From the NCBI GenBank assembly GCA_037447655.1, contig JBBHKE010001395.1, forward strand, positions 186,001 through 250,000: 64,000 bases of DNA. The letters are read 5' to 3'. The notes under the pieces were generated by a model. It saw only the letters and a list, made by a program, of their open reading frames with translations. It made no database searches and was not told where the DNA came from. The translations under genes were made by a program, and so were the position numbers. Of the stretch, positions 34,173 through 45,943 are shown piece after piece. Source of the stretch: Zygnema cylindricum. Lineage: Eukaryota; Streptophyta; Zygnematophyceae; Zygnematales; Zygnemataceae. Numbering within the stretch: the first letter of the stretch is position 1; the number at the start of each line of letters is the position of its first letter.

Positions 34173-37098
34173 TCACTTGAACTTGTATCCATACCACATT
34201 ACACCTTTTCCGGTTGAAGAATCCGGTTCCACCTGTTCACATCAGGAAAACATTCCAACCTGTCCTTAAGAAAAGAAAGAAAGGAAGAAAAAAACAATAG
34301 AAAAACAGCCTCTAAAGCAAGCATGTGACGAGAAATATACAATACAAATGAAGCAAATCCTGAAAATATTTAAACCATGACTGGAAAACAGAGGCAAATT
34401 CTGTGTGAATGTTTTACTCACATATACACACTCTCGAATTTCCCTCCAAAGTGCTTTAGGCACCGGAGTGTCATCATAACGATAATAATTTCCCAAAATT
34501 GGTTTTAGAGCCTTAGTGGCCTCCTCCGCGTGGTAGTGAGGCATAGAGGAGAAGATATGATGAGCAACATGGGTATCATTTATATGGTGAAAAACTGCCA
34601 AAAAAACAACAGATGTCAGAAATAAAGCCAATTGAGAGAAGCACCCAAAATTGCTCAAAACAGTCTCTGGGCAATTCATTTAATTTAATAACGTAAATAA
34701 AAAACGGAAAAAAACTAGCTACTGTGAAACCAGATTATTAGCCTTCGTTCAAATCTATTTGACTTTTAGCAAATGATACGCTTAATTTTCCAAATTTAAA
34801 ACCGAATGTGAATCTGCATCCAGAAATAAATCTAAACGCAAAAAAACCCAAACCATAATACAAACTCCAAAACCGAAATCGAAATCAAATCGAAAATCTC
34901 AAAACCAATATTTATCACCGAAATTCAAAATGACAAATTCCCCGTCACCGGTCCAAAAGAGCCCGAATTCCAAATCCAAACATAAACCTGAGAATCCAAG
35001 ATTCGAATCAACAGGAAAAAAAAAAATACCGTAATTCAAAATGCCGAAGTCACGATCAACGGTCGAAAGAGCTCCTCGGAGCCAATCCCACTCTGAGTCG
35101 TCATAATGAGGGAGGTCCGGATGAGTGTGTTGAAGGTAAGTGATGAGAGTGAGGAAGGCATTTACTACCATAAGAGGGATCACATAAACCTGCAAAAACC
35201 AAAAACCAAAAACCAAAATCAAAAACAGAAAAAAAGCATTGCAAGAAACGGCAAAAAGAGGTGTGAGAGAGGAAAAAAGAGATTTGTGCAATAGGGAAAA
35301 GACAATTTCGAGAAACAGAAAAAGGAAAACGTAAGAAACAGTGAAATGGGAACTGGAAGAACTCAAAAAGATTCCGAAAAACTGTCAAACTGCAAACTCA
35401 AGATCAACATGGAAACACAGATGAAGACAAACTCTTGAGCATGAGAAATAAGATCAACCAGATCTCCAGTATTATTTTACAGCTCCAAAAGAAAAAAAGG
35501 GGGGGATTGTGGGATTAGGGAAGAGAAAAAAGTAGAATAGTGATACAATGTGACAAAAAGACTCACTTTTACAAGCCAGAGATACCCCATTGAAGAGCCC
35601 AAATAATTCAAAAAACCCAACATCGCAAGAAGACCTGTATCGCTTACCACCACCTGGAAAAAAAAAAAAAAACTCCACTGATATTTAGTTGTTCCATGAA
35701 GGCCAAAGAAAAAAAAAAAAAAAAAAAGCATTTCAGGCCCTTTCGAATGAGGGGGGAACTATATGACTCGTTCCAACACTAACTCAGGTAAAACAGTACC
35801 TTTCTCTCTCCTAAAGAAGAACTAAACTAAAGAAACTTAAAAAAGAAAGAAAGAGGGGAAAGAAAAGGGACAGGCCCAAAATAAACCACAAAAGAACAAG
35901 GGAAAAAGCATCAGATACTGTGTCCAGATTTTCTATAACTGTCAAAAATGAAGGAAAACTTTTGAAGAAAGATTGACGAAAACTTAAAACCAAACTCGCA
36001 GAAAACGTACCAAAAGTCTCTCTCGACTGTTAAATATTGGGGAATTGGGGTAAAAATGGTTTGCAAAACCATCATATTTCCTCCCACTAGCATTAAATGC
36101 CAAATACAAAGGCCTGGATCCAATCGAAGTCCCAAAAACAAACAAAATTTCATAACAGTTTATCCTTTTTCACCCAAAATATCCCCAAAACATCCTTCCT
36201 CCGAAATTTCTTAGCAATTGAACCACTTTTCACCCAGATCCGCTGAAATTTACCAATTTTCACAATTATAAATTTACGTTTTCTCACTTTTAATCGAACA
36301 GACATGAAACATCCACTCAAATTACAGTGTAGAACAAAACAAAAGTACACACAAAATCCCGCACAAAAGAAAACGAAAAGAGACAGGACAAAACTGTAAA
36401 TCAAAAGAACAACGTGAAGAATAAAAAGCAAAACAACAACAGCAATGGCGATAGCCGTAACTATAATGATTGTTAGTCATAGTAAAACATAAACAAATAA
36501 AACCAAAACAACCAAAAAAACCGAAAAAACCAAAAAAAAACAAAAAAAACAAAAAAAACCAAAAAAACCAAAAAAACAGAAAAAAAACAAAAAGAAAACA
36601 AAAAAAACAAAAAAAAACAATTTAAGGAAAATAAACTGACCATCCTACGAGAAGAATCACCAGAATCCTGAGGACCCGGCCGAAAGGATGCTGCAAGTAC
36701 TCTTTGTAAGGAGCAACATCTCCTTTTAGGGTGGGGACAAATACCTACAAAATGAAATAGAATTAAATAAAAATGGGGTGAGAACTTAGAAACGTAAAAC
36801 AAATATAAAAAAATGGCTCGGAGACAGCGATAGTAGAATGGAAATCGAACATTTCGGCCGGGAACATGCAGCGGAAAAGAAAAATGGATGGAAAAAAGAA
36901 AAAAATGAAACAGAGAAAAAGAATGACTGGAAGTAGAAATAGGAGCCCAAAAAAACTGATGGAAAACGGTAAAAGGAGTGTATAAGGGTCGGTTCCCTAT
37001 ACAACAAAGAAATAAATAACAAACAAAACATAAATAAAAATACCTCATCACGATCGAGACTACCGGTATTACTGTGGTGCCTCTTGTGACTGTATTTC
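34173..37098 (-). CDS. FAD2-like: FAD2-type delta-12 fatty acid desaturase, 5' exons missing
   Basis: Seven exons in transcript order: 37098-37044, 36744-36641, 36113-36011, 35653-35567, 35189-35030, 34594-34422, 34232-34173; all junctions are GT-AG and keep the frame. Visible product is 246 residues against about 380 in the family. Histidine box 2 ([12 protein letters not shown]) opens the first exon. Box 3 ([20 protein letters not shown]) is in exon six. Other FAD2 signatures are [39 protein letters not shown] and a C-terminus ending YGYKFK. The enzyme would insert the delta-12 double bond of linoleate on ER phosphatidylcholine, using cytochrome b5. Box 1 (HECGHH-type) and the first two membrane spans were not found up to 45 kb. 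The exon before 37098 must end in the first two bases of a Trp codon. Upstream lie a tandem repeat and TE cluster, so the gene may be truncated or have a very long intron. Confidence 0.85.
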
Positions 37099-37439
37099 CT
37101 GAAAAAATAAAAACAAAAACAGATCAAAAAGTTAATGAACAAAACAAAACTAAAAATCCCCAAATGAAGATGAATAGCTAAAGGAAACCTTTTATATTTT
37201 AATCCACACTAAAACTTATCCACGTTTGAATGAGAGACGATTTCAAACAAAGACAGGAAAAACTGTCAGGAAACGATGAGTTTTCCGAAAAAAAATTACA
37301 TGCGATTTTTCAAGAGCTCCTAAATGCAATTCTCTGAATGAAAGCGAATAAAAGATAAAAAGAAAACCTTCAAAAAAAAAAAAAAAAGGTCCAATTACAA
37401 ATGCATACTCAACAACATCCTGTGTCTTGGATTTTTTCC

Positions 37440-37898
37440 GTCACACGCAGTACGGACGGCCGTACCGTGGGCACAATGAAGCACTGCTGCCCGTCGCGTC
37501 ACAGACCGCTGTACAGCTGGCGGAATTCTATACTGCCACCTGCCGGTGTACAGACCGCAGTACGGTTGGCGTAATGTTACGCTAACAACCGTCGGTTTAC
37601 AGACAGCCGTACGCCTGGCGTAATCTCACGTTGCCAACCGTCGGTGTACAGACAGTCGTACGGCTGGCGTAATATTACGCTGCCAACCGTCAGTGAACAG
37701 ACCGCCGTACGGTTGGCGTAATGTTATGTTGACAAGCGTCAGTGTACAAACCGCCGTACGGTTGGCGTAATGTTACGTTGAAAACCGTCAGCCGTACGGC
37801 TGGCGTAATGTTACGCTGACAACCGTCAGTGTACAGACCGCCGTACGGCTGGCGTAATGTTACGCTGACATCCGTCGGTGAATAGACCGCCGTATCGC
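37440..37898. repeat. 49-bp tandem repeat with internal palindrome
   Basis: About eight to nine units; the phrase TACGGYTGGCGTAATGTTACGC recurs at 37561, 37610, 37659, 37708 and 37757 (exactly 49 bp apart), then a shortened unit and one more. Each unit holds opposing arms GGTTGGCGTAA / TTACGC.GACAACC able to fold into a hairpin. The tract runs to the edge of the element at 37912. Confidence 0.9.
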
Positions 37899-37911
37899 TA
37901 CACCGCGCATC

Positions 37912-38438
37912 ACTATTAGTGTCAACGACACTAATTTGGGTTCTTAAAATTTTGGTTTTTTTCCTCTAATAGGATACATGATTTTAATTTTTCCTTAACG
38001 TTAATTAAGGTACCGTACAAAATAGCGTAAAGGACGAATTACAAAAATATCGAAATAGTGTGGTGTACAGTCGATGTCAGACCGTACATAAATGTACCTT
38101 TTCAAGTGAAAATTTTACAAGAAATGAGTTAAATCAGACGCGCACGCATAGGATCGTGCGCTAAAAAAACGGGATTGTTCTGACACGTAAATTAGTCTTA
38201 CATGTACGGATATTTAAACTTCACGACGGCGTACGATTTTCAATATTTTGTACGGATACTTATATTAATGTATATAATCGTACAACGAATATTCCATTTT
38301 TGCTGTTCCCAAATTAGCATAAACGCCGAAATTAGAATACACCTTTTTTTATTTTTTTTTAATTCTTAATTAGCGTCAATGACGGTATATTTACTTCCAC
38401 ACTATTTAAAATTTGACACTAATAACGATGCGCGGTGT
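37912..38438. mobile_element. TA-flanked small inverted-repeat element, third full copy
   Basis: Left end TA|CACCGCGCATCACTATTAGTG, right end CACTAATAACGATGCGCGGTG|TA. The interior resembles 12033-12567 (ACCTTTTCAAGTGAAAATT, GCATAGGATCGTGCGCT). Non-coding. Confidence 0.75.
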
Positions 38439-38532
38439 ACCGTTCGTTCAAAAGGCCACAAAAATCCAGCGGCCAAAGGAGCTTTCTCATCAGGATGCGC
38501 CTTGAAATTCGGCGCGCTTTTTTAATGGTTTC

Positions 38533-38880
38533 CTAGCCTGTAGCCCACCGAAGGTTACTTACTTTTTTTCCTTTTCGGAACAAGGAGACCGTGCACACCG
38601 AGATTTCATCCAACATTTCGTGTTTTGTAACATAGTTCAAAAGTAGGCGTTTTTTGGTAGGCCTTTTGTAGGCCGCCTTTAGCGTAAGTTGTGTTACGGG
38701 CTTTCCATGTAATCTTCTTAGATCGCTACTTTCATCAGCGACCGTCCGATCATCCGAATCTAACGATAGTCCTATCGTAAGTTGTGTTATGGGCTTTTCA
38801 TGTGATCTTCTTAGATCGTTACTTTCATCAACGACCGTCAGATCGTCCAAATCTGACGGTTTAAATAAAAAGTTGCTCAA
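38533..38880 (-). CDS. Unrecognised short frame with an internal protein repeat
   Basis: 115-residue frame made of two ~31-residue repeats (DESNDLRRSHEKPITQLTI and DESSDLRRLHGKPVTQLTL) followed by a basic region (KRPTKKRLLLNY). The nucleotide repeats are about 93 bp apart, a multiple of three. A donor-like GTAAGT lies at about 38560 in its sense. It could be a captured exon, part of a transposon, or chance. Confidence 0.25.
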   Translation of the reverse strand: MSNFLFKPSDLDDLTVVDESNDLRRSHEKPITQLTIGLSLDSDDRTVADESSDLRRLHGKPVTQLTLKAAYKRPTKKRLLLNYVTKHEMLDEISVCTVSLFRKGKKVSNLRWATG

Positions 38881-39303
38881 AACTCACAAAAAAATATTTT
38901 TTTGTCCAATTTTTTTTCACATTTAGACATGACGTTTAATTCTCTATCGATCCATGTGCAACTCAACCCTGTTACTATTTTGTTTCATTTTGCGGCCAAT
39001 ACAATATGGGTCTTAAGGCCATATTGTATGTTTTGTATACAATAGGCATATTGTATGGGCGTACGGTCACCTACTTTTGAACTATGTTTTGTAACTTTTA
39101 CGTGGCCCCGTACATAATGACGTCATGGAATGAATTTCAAACGCAAAAGAAACGGCATTGGTGCATTGCTGTTCGGGCAGGTCTTTAAATAAAATTGTAA
39201 GAGAAGGAATCTGACGAAAAAAAGAAAGAGCCGTTCCAAAGTTTTGCATGACAAGAAGAAGTCACCTTTTCGGGGTTACCGTTGGCCTGTTTCGCAAAAA
39301 TTA
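38881..39303. other. Unassigned spacer
   Basis: No gene recognised. A repeated phrase ATACAATATGGGTCTTAAGGCCATATTGTAT near 38999-39030 is a local inverted repeat. Confidence 0.35.
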
Positions 39304-39600
39304 GGGTATGTCCCCATGTGCCAAAGTAATGGTTTTTTTCTGTCGTTTTCTTGTAAAACTTACCACCGTACCGCGTAAGTAACAGCCGTACAAATAAATC
39401 GAAAAAAGTAGAAGTACATTTTGCTTCATCGTCAAACTTATATTGTACTACGTTGTCGTCTTGTGTTTTTCGACCCACGGCCACATAAAGAAACGGCATC
39501 TTCAAACTTTTCTTTAAAACACATCGACGATGTGCTAAAAATAAAGTATCACCGCTAAACAAATAAGAACACCTATTTGCACGTGCTGAAATTTTGAAAA
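39304..39600. mobile_element. PIF-type element fragment, left end
   Basis: Starts GGGTATGTCCCCATGTG after TTA. The following ~240 bp match, in reverse, 47090-47330 and 42440-42692 (CGACCCACGG, ACACATCG.CGATGTG). The matching right terminus was not found before the next element. Confidence 0.65.
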
Positions 39601-40173
39601 AAAAAACGATTTCAAGCGACAAGGAAAAGTACACGATTCGTTGTATAATACTCTCTTTTACCAGCAAGGGCTTTTTATTTTCCACAACTTTAAAGATAAA
39701 TTTGGTTTTTTCCTCTTTTACGGGTTCTTTTGGAGTCCCACGTCTTCCATTGGCTCCTTCCTTCATAAAGTGGTAGGTGAAGGCAAGCTTTTGTTTTTCT
39801 CCCTCCACCCATGGGTGACATGCTATTCAATATTTGTACTCAATTTTTAGCTGAAACCCAAATGGAATAAACTTTGCTCATGTACCAATTGGTAGGTTCG
39901 ACACTAAGTCGAAATGCGCACAAAATGGATAAATTGCTCACTGGGGAAGCAAAAGTTGAACACATTTGTCACCAACTCACAATACAACATTGAATCCTCA
40001 AAAGCAAGTTGTAAACTAAGCAGAATAAATTCATATTATGTCGAGCATTTTCCTCATACGTTATCATGCATTGCTTACAGATAGTATCACTCACTCACAA
40101 GCTGGATTTTTTTCAACTTAGCCTCAACATTGAATCTAGAAAATCTAATGCACCAAAAATCACATTGAACTTA

Positions 40174-41000
40174 GGGCATGTTCCCATGCGATAAAAGAAG
40201 GGTTTTTTCTTGTCGTTTTCCTCCAAAACTTAGCACGTAATGAGAAAATCTGCAACCTTACAAGAAAAATGAAGTTACCACAATACAATTTGCGTCATTT
40301 TTAAACTTTAAATGTATTGTTGTTTGTCGTCTAACGCGTTCGCGTCCCTCCAACTCATCTTCAAACTTCTACAGAAATCACCTCGCGAGGTGATTTTAGT
40401 TAAAGTAACAAGTTATAAGGGAATAGGAAGACGTTGTGGCACGCATCACATGCTGTTGAAATTTTTTTTGTAGTACTTGGAGTACCAAAAAAAAACCCAC
40501 CGTCCGTTTCAAGCCTGTATGTACTCCTTTCCGTGGAGGGGTCTTGAGCAACGGATGTCACTTTGCAAAAGCGAAGTCCGCAAAGGCGCCTCTCTCTCTC
40601 TCTCTCCCTCTCCCACAACTTCGTCTATCTCACAATTATTGCAATGAAAAACAACATTAATGGTATAAAATGAAAGATCTCTAAAAAATATTACTTTTTA
40701 CTATCTTTAGGCGTATTTTGATGGCAAGTAGGGTGAGAAATGACAAAAATACAAAATCTAGAAACCATGGCAGAAAGGTTTAGAATTAATGACGTCGACT
40801 CTATCATAAGTGAGCTTGATGTGAAAATGTCAAAAACCCCAAACATCTACAATGTCACAAGAAACTAGATGACTACAACTGTCGTTATTTTGTAAACGTC
40901 ATCAAATGCCGCTAGTTTTGTAGTCGTCTTTAACCGTCACAAATTACACATAAGTCTACATCCGTCACAATTTAAAGTAATGATTTCATTGCGTCAAACT
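40174..41000. mobile_element. PIF-type element, right end not recognised
   Basis: Left terminus GGGCATGTTCCCATGCG after TTA. Internal palindrome AAATCACCTCGCGAGGTGATTT (40375-40397), the (CTCTCT)n stretch and CCATGG..GACGTCGAC follow the order of copy 1. The next copy begins at about 41001. Confidence 0.65.
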
Positions 41001-41860
41001 GTGTGCCCATGTGATAAAGTAATTGTTTTTTTCTGTCGTTTTCATAGAAAATGGGACTTGCAACGAGAAAATATACGTCGTACAAAATATGGGCAAAAAC
41101 CAAAGGAAATTTTGCGCCATCTTTGAACTTTGGAAGTACTCTGATTTGGCGTTATTACCTTTTCGACCCACTTCCACGTCACGTCAGCTCATTTTCACAC
41201 TTATACTGAAATCACCTCGCGAGTTGATTTTAATTGAAGTAATATCCGATTGACGAATAGCAAAACAATATTGCACGCGTGAAACGTCTTTTAACATTTT
41301 TGCACGAGGTATTTTTTTCCCCGCTCGTCACGTGTATGCATGTACAAAAATGACAATCATGTACGGAAAAAAAATCGTTAGGGTCTCCGACTTCCACTTT
41401 CATTCATGGGTCCTTTAAAAAAGTTTACATCGTCCTCGTCTCTCCCCCTCTTTCTCACTCAATCGCTCCTATTTCTTTCTTCTTTTAATGAAACGCAACA
41501 ATAATAGCATCAAATGAAAGATATATATATTTTTATTTATTTTTTTATATTTTTTGTCTTAGTTTGATGGCATATTGATAAAAGATAAGAAAAATAAAAT
41601 AAAAAACATAAAAAAAACTCGACGTCTACAACTGTCGCCGTTTTCGTATACGTCATCAATTTTAGGAAGTTTCGTAGTCGTCTACATTTCGTTTAGTGGT
41701 CTGGGCGCATTTTGTAGACGCTTACGACTGTTACACATTTAAAATAACGAAGGCCCAAGTAACCATTTCGTTTTGTACATAGGAACACTTTGAAAAGTAC
41801 ACCGTAAAATCTGCGCTAAAATCCAAAGTAACATTGTAAATTTTCGGTACATGGGCACAC
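41001..41860. mobile_element. PIF-type element
   Basis: Left GTGTGCCCATGTGATAAAG and right GGTACATGGGCACAC form short inverted ends. Palindrome near 41209-41230; a TTCCACTTTCATTCATGGG segment near 41390. Confidence 0.65.
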
Positions 41861-41935
41861 CGCTTTACAAGAGTTACGCTTGGAAAGTACCGTAGTACAA
41901 AAAATCTCCGCTAAAAATCAAAGAAGCTATACTAA

Positions 41936-42692
41936 GGGTACGGCCCCATGTACTTGTAACTTAGCGTAATTACTTTGTTTTTTAGCGCGGATCCTGCGGA
42001 CCCGGATTTCAGGTGTCTTTATGTGTTTACTCGAAATTGTTACTTAACTGTGACGATTGTATACGTCGACAATGCCCATGACGGCTATCAACGTGTACAA
42101 TCTGTCTTGCCACACCGCATTTTTCGAAACTTTTTGAAGCGTCGCAAAACACATCGTAATTTTTGAAACGATTTGGCATGTCGCATGTCAATGCGTGACA
42201 TCGTAGACGTACAGCCTTGCAGCCGTGGCTGAACAACATGCCTTTGTGTAAACCTCTCCTGTTCGGCCGCCATGTCTTCGCAGATTTTTCACCTTCGCAG
42301 ATTTTTCACCTTTACGTGAAATGACACTGCACCATCGAGACCCCTTCAAAAAGGTGCACGTGGACAAAAACGAACAGCCCTGTACTTTTTTCAGTCGTCA
42401 AAAACTTTTGAAAACTTTTCACACGTGAGAATATGTTTTCCTATTTGTGCAAAACTACTTTGTTTAAAACACATTGCCGATGTGGTTAATTATAAGTTTG
42501 AAGATGACGTGACAGTGGGTCGAAAAAACACAAGACCGACAAATTTTTGTACATCCTAAGTTCGACGATGACGCAAATTGTACTCTACAAATTTGCGATT
42601 TCTTCGTACGGTCGCAACATAGGCAGTACGGTGCTAAGTTTTAAAGAAAACGACTGCAAAATACCCATACTTAGCCACATGGGGCCTTACCC
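41936..42692. mobile_element. PIF-type element with TAA duplication
   Basis: Left GGGTACGGCCCCATGTAC, right CACATGGGGCCTTACCC. TAA lies at 41933-41935 and 42693-42695. 757 bp, no transposase frame. Confidence 0.8.
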
Positions 42693-42695
42693 TAA

Positions 42696-43898
42696 GTTTT
42701 ATAAAATGAAGTAACGACGCGAAACGAAACTAATCGAAAAATTGTACGGAAAACTTACTCGCACGTGTACACGAAACGAACGAAGACAAAGAAAAGTACG
42801 GTATTGTAGTAATGAAATATGAGACAAAATGAGCGACGTGACGCGCGACCAAATTGAACAATCCTATCTACGAACAAACATTGCTATATTGACATCGATT
42901 CACACATTGCAAATCCTAACAGAACATGTGCTTGACTCCAATTTTCCCAACGGAATGAGCAAATGTAAATGTTAAAACTGTTGGGCATTGCTTCTTATCT
43001 GATTTTTTTGAGAAAAATGAAATATTGGTGTTCAACAAATGCTCACGGCCAATCCACACCTAACATGAAACGCCACACATCAAATCTTCTGGATCTGATA
43101 CTCCATTTGTTTATAAGCGGCAATTTGGATGCTAAAACTGCAATTTGGATGCTACAACTCCAATAGTGGTTTTCGAATGTACGGATAGGGTGCACCCAGC
43201 AAAACAATCATCCAACGTGGACAAGAAAAGCAAGTAACCAAAGAAGATTTTATTGTCTTATTTTTTTCACAATCATGGGGCATCACATTGTCTCCTTTGA
43301 TTCCATATTCGAATGCAGCTCAAAGCTAACAGGGAAATATATTGTACACCTAATCCTCGAATAACAATTCTAATATCTGATATGAACGAGTTTGTAAGAA
43401 TCAATGATACATCTAATCTACCACTTTCGGATCGATAGAAACTGCCGACAACAAATAGGTTCTAACAAAATTTCTAAGTTAATGCGAAGTAAAGCTCATA
43501 CAGAATAAAGTACTAACCTAAGAATCCAAGACTCCAGCTTATTATGCCTAATGTAGTCTTACCCTCCACATTCTTGAAGAGACAAAAACGCGAAGCTGAA
43601 GCCTAAGAAGGGTAGAAAGTTGACAAAAGCCTAAGAAGGGAACAACAAAAAGTTGGCAAATGGCACCCACAGATGGGCATCCGTCCTTTTGACGGTCCTA
43701 AAATCAACGGGTATTCGACGCTCGTTACTGTCTAATCCTAAGTTTCTTGCCGTCCGTCCAACTCGGACCCGACATAGGGCTACTGTAAACAGCCTTCCTA
43801 GCTGATGTCAGCTGTCGTTACATTCCGATTGCAACCTTCACTCGTCGAACTTTCGGTAACGTCAGCTCCCCTCCAGTACCGGTTTGGCAGCTGCGACG
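42696..43898. other. Spacer between PIF-type elements and the membrane-protein gene
   Basis: No gene or clear repeat. A duplicated phrase GCAATTTGGATGCTA(A/C)AACT occurs at about 43120-43158. Confidence 0.35.
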
Positions 43899-45404
43899 CT
43901 ACGTCGCCTTCCGTCCACTCGCGGCGGCGCTCTCGATGTCGGGCGCCGGCGACATCAGCGCCTCCTCCGCGGGAGGCTCGGGCGGAGGTTTGCGGTCGAA
44001 CGACTTTTGGCCGTATCGCATCGTCCGAATTCCGGCGCGCTTGGAAGATTCCAGCTGCATTTCGGGCCCTGCGGCAGGCTTGCTGTCGGCAGGCGGCGCG
44101 GTCGGGCTGGCTGCCGGGTGAGTGACGTCGTGGTGCAGCTTCAGGCAAGTAAGAATCAGTAGCTCGCTCAGTTCGACCGTCTGAGGAATCAATATCGCCC
44201 AAAGAGAATAGTGGATCGCATAAGCGAGGACGGCCGACAGCCCGAGAATGTAAGCCAATTGCCTGTGAGGAAATAGGCAATAGGAAATAGGAAATAAGAG
44301 ACAGAAATAAGAAATTGAGATGAGATGGAAATCGGGAGATAATTAGTTAGAGTGCAATCTCTTAAAGGGTGTACACTGGGACAGAGAGGTAACTACTTGT
44401 GTCTAGTCTGGAACTGGAGAGGGTGTAGAAAAGAAGCAAAATGTGAATGTTTGGAAATGGCGAGAGCATCACACCGGGTCTAGCGTCGGAGAAGAATGGA
44501 AAAAGTGTAAGAGAAACTGGCACTTGCCTAGCATACGCCAATAGTAAAAACTGAAACAATGATCAATCAGTATGTTACGATGTCACGTGGCTAAAAAAAA
44601 AGCCATATAAGAAATCTAAACAAATGACGTTTTAATTCTGTAGCATTTGCACAAGACGTACATTTATTTCCTAAACATCTTTCATCGGGAAATTCAAAGA
44701 TCATGATATTTCCAAGATTTGTTTGGATCACGGAAAGCCGTAGAATTGAAGGACAACCAAAGAAGTTAGCGCCTGGAAAATGGGGAACTTCAAACAAATT
44801 GGGCGCGAAGAAATCGCAAACCATGGCGGTAGAAAGCTTCAATTTCAGATCGACCTTTTCCTTCTTTACCATTGGACATCTGGTTATTGCATGTCGACAG
44901 CTCATCATGCATACTGGACGTACAGCCAAGTCCCGGCAGAGATTTTGACCTATCAGAAACGAGAGAATCAGAGACCTATACTTGGGCTCACATTTACGAA
45001 AAAAAAAGAAAATGAAAACTGTTCGAAACACCGAAGCCAACGACACAATAAGAAACGACAAACTCTTATCTGAACAATTTCGTTATCATAACTAGGAATT
45101 GAACAGCTTTAGAAAAGTTATTCCACCCTCCACTGCCTCCCTACATTGGCTTCCCTGCAAAACCGCACTGAAAGGCAAAACAGTTCCCAGGTGACGGTCA
45201 CACAACGCGACAAACTACTCTGAAACTGCCTGAACGGAACTAATAGGGAGGCATTCCGTACCACAAGTAGCTTACTCCCGCATAATCCCTCTTCTTAATC
45301 GTACGGACAAGCCCAGGAACAAGAGCTCCTGCAATGACAAGCCCTCCTAATAAAGCTAAGGTGTCGTACGCACCCCACGGATGGGAGGCCGTGACGTCAG
45401 CCAT
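43899..45404 (-). CDS. Putative small membrane protein, three exons (tentative)
   Basis: Proposed exons: 45404-45276, 44550-44528 (only 23 nt) and 44262-43899, giving about 171 residues. The frame is kept across both junctions; the second intron would use a GC donor (TAG|GCAAGT). Exon 1 has a hydrophobic segment (TLALLGGLVIAGALVPGLV) then a basic end (RTIKKRDY). Exon 3 has a second hydrophobic stretch (LAYILGLSAVLAYAIHYSLWAILIP) and a Pro/Ala-rich C-terminal tail. The family is not recognised. The micro-exon is proposed because it joins the two hydrophobic exons in frame. Alternatively exon 1 reads through to a stop 14 codons later, or exon 3 is used in another frame. Confidence 0.35.
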
Positions 45405-45940
45405 AAATTTCTACCCTTGCATTTCCCCTCTCGATCCCCCTTTTCTCTTCTCTCTTACTTTCCCACTTCTTTCAGTCTCTCTGTCTCTCCTCTAGTTTAC
45501 ACTAACACCCGTTATTACATCAAAAGCCTCCCTCTCTCTTTCTATGTGATTCACTCTCTCTCGCTCTCTCTCTCTCTCCCTGCGTCTGTTTCTCGCTTGC
45601 ACCGTCGCGGTGCCCCTGAGTCACAGTGACCATCCGGAGTGCAGCCGCGAGGGCCTTCATGATGTGGCGTCACGTCACCGAAGCGTAGCCAAAATGTCGG
45701 TGCGCGCGCGCGGGCTGCGGATTTTTTTAGTTCAGCAGATTTCCTACGTGGACCATTTCTATTGGCAGTAAATGAATCTACGTGTCCAAGTACAAAGATC
45801 GCGATCAGTACGACACGCAGAGAGGTTGAAGTTCAGTTATACGGTTATAAAGTTGGAGCCACGCCGAGACGCCGACGGAAACTGCGAGCAAATTCGCGCT
45901 TCGAGAGCGACGGCCGACGCGGGCAGAGCGGATTGGTTGG
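45405..45940. other. Probable 5' flank of the putative membrane-protein gene
   Basis: CT-rich on the plus strand (GA-rich in the gene's sense), including (CT)n near 45550-45580, then GC-rich sequence with a CGCGCGCG run near 45705. No other gene seen. Confidence 0.3.
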
Positions 45941-45943
45941 TAA

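Noticed and set aside
36473-37163. Minus-strand frames of 125-192 residues rich in Phe, Leu and Cys
   Set aside because: They overlap FAD2 exons and introns in mixed frames and arise from A-rich introns.
37440-37898. Possible CRISPR-like array
   Set aside because: Units are contiguous 49-bp tandem copies without spacers, in a eukaryotic genome.
12033-38438. Interpreting the CACTACACCG ends as CACTA (En/Spm) termini
   Set aside because: Only some left ends show CACTA and right ends read GGTGTACC, so a TA-flanked CACCGC terminus fits all copies better.
39185-39808. Minus-strand frame of 207 residues
   Set aside because: Runs through PIF-type element sequence and out the other side; composition is that of shifted non-coding DNA.
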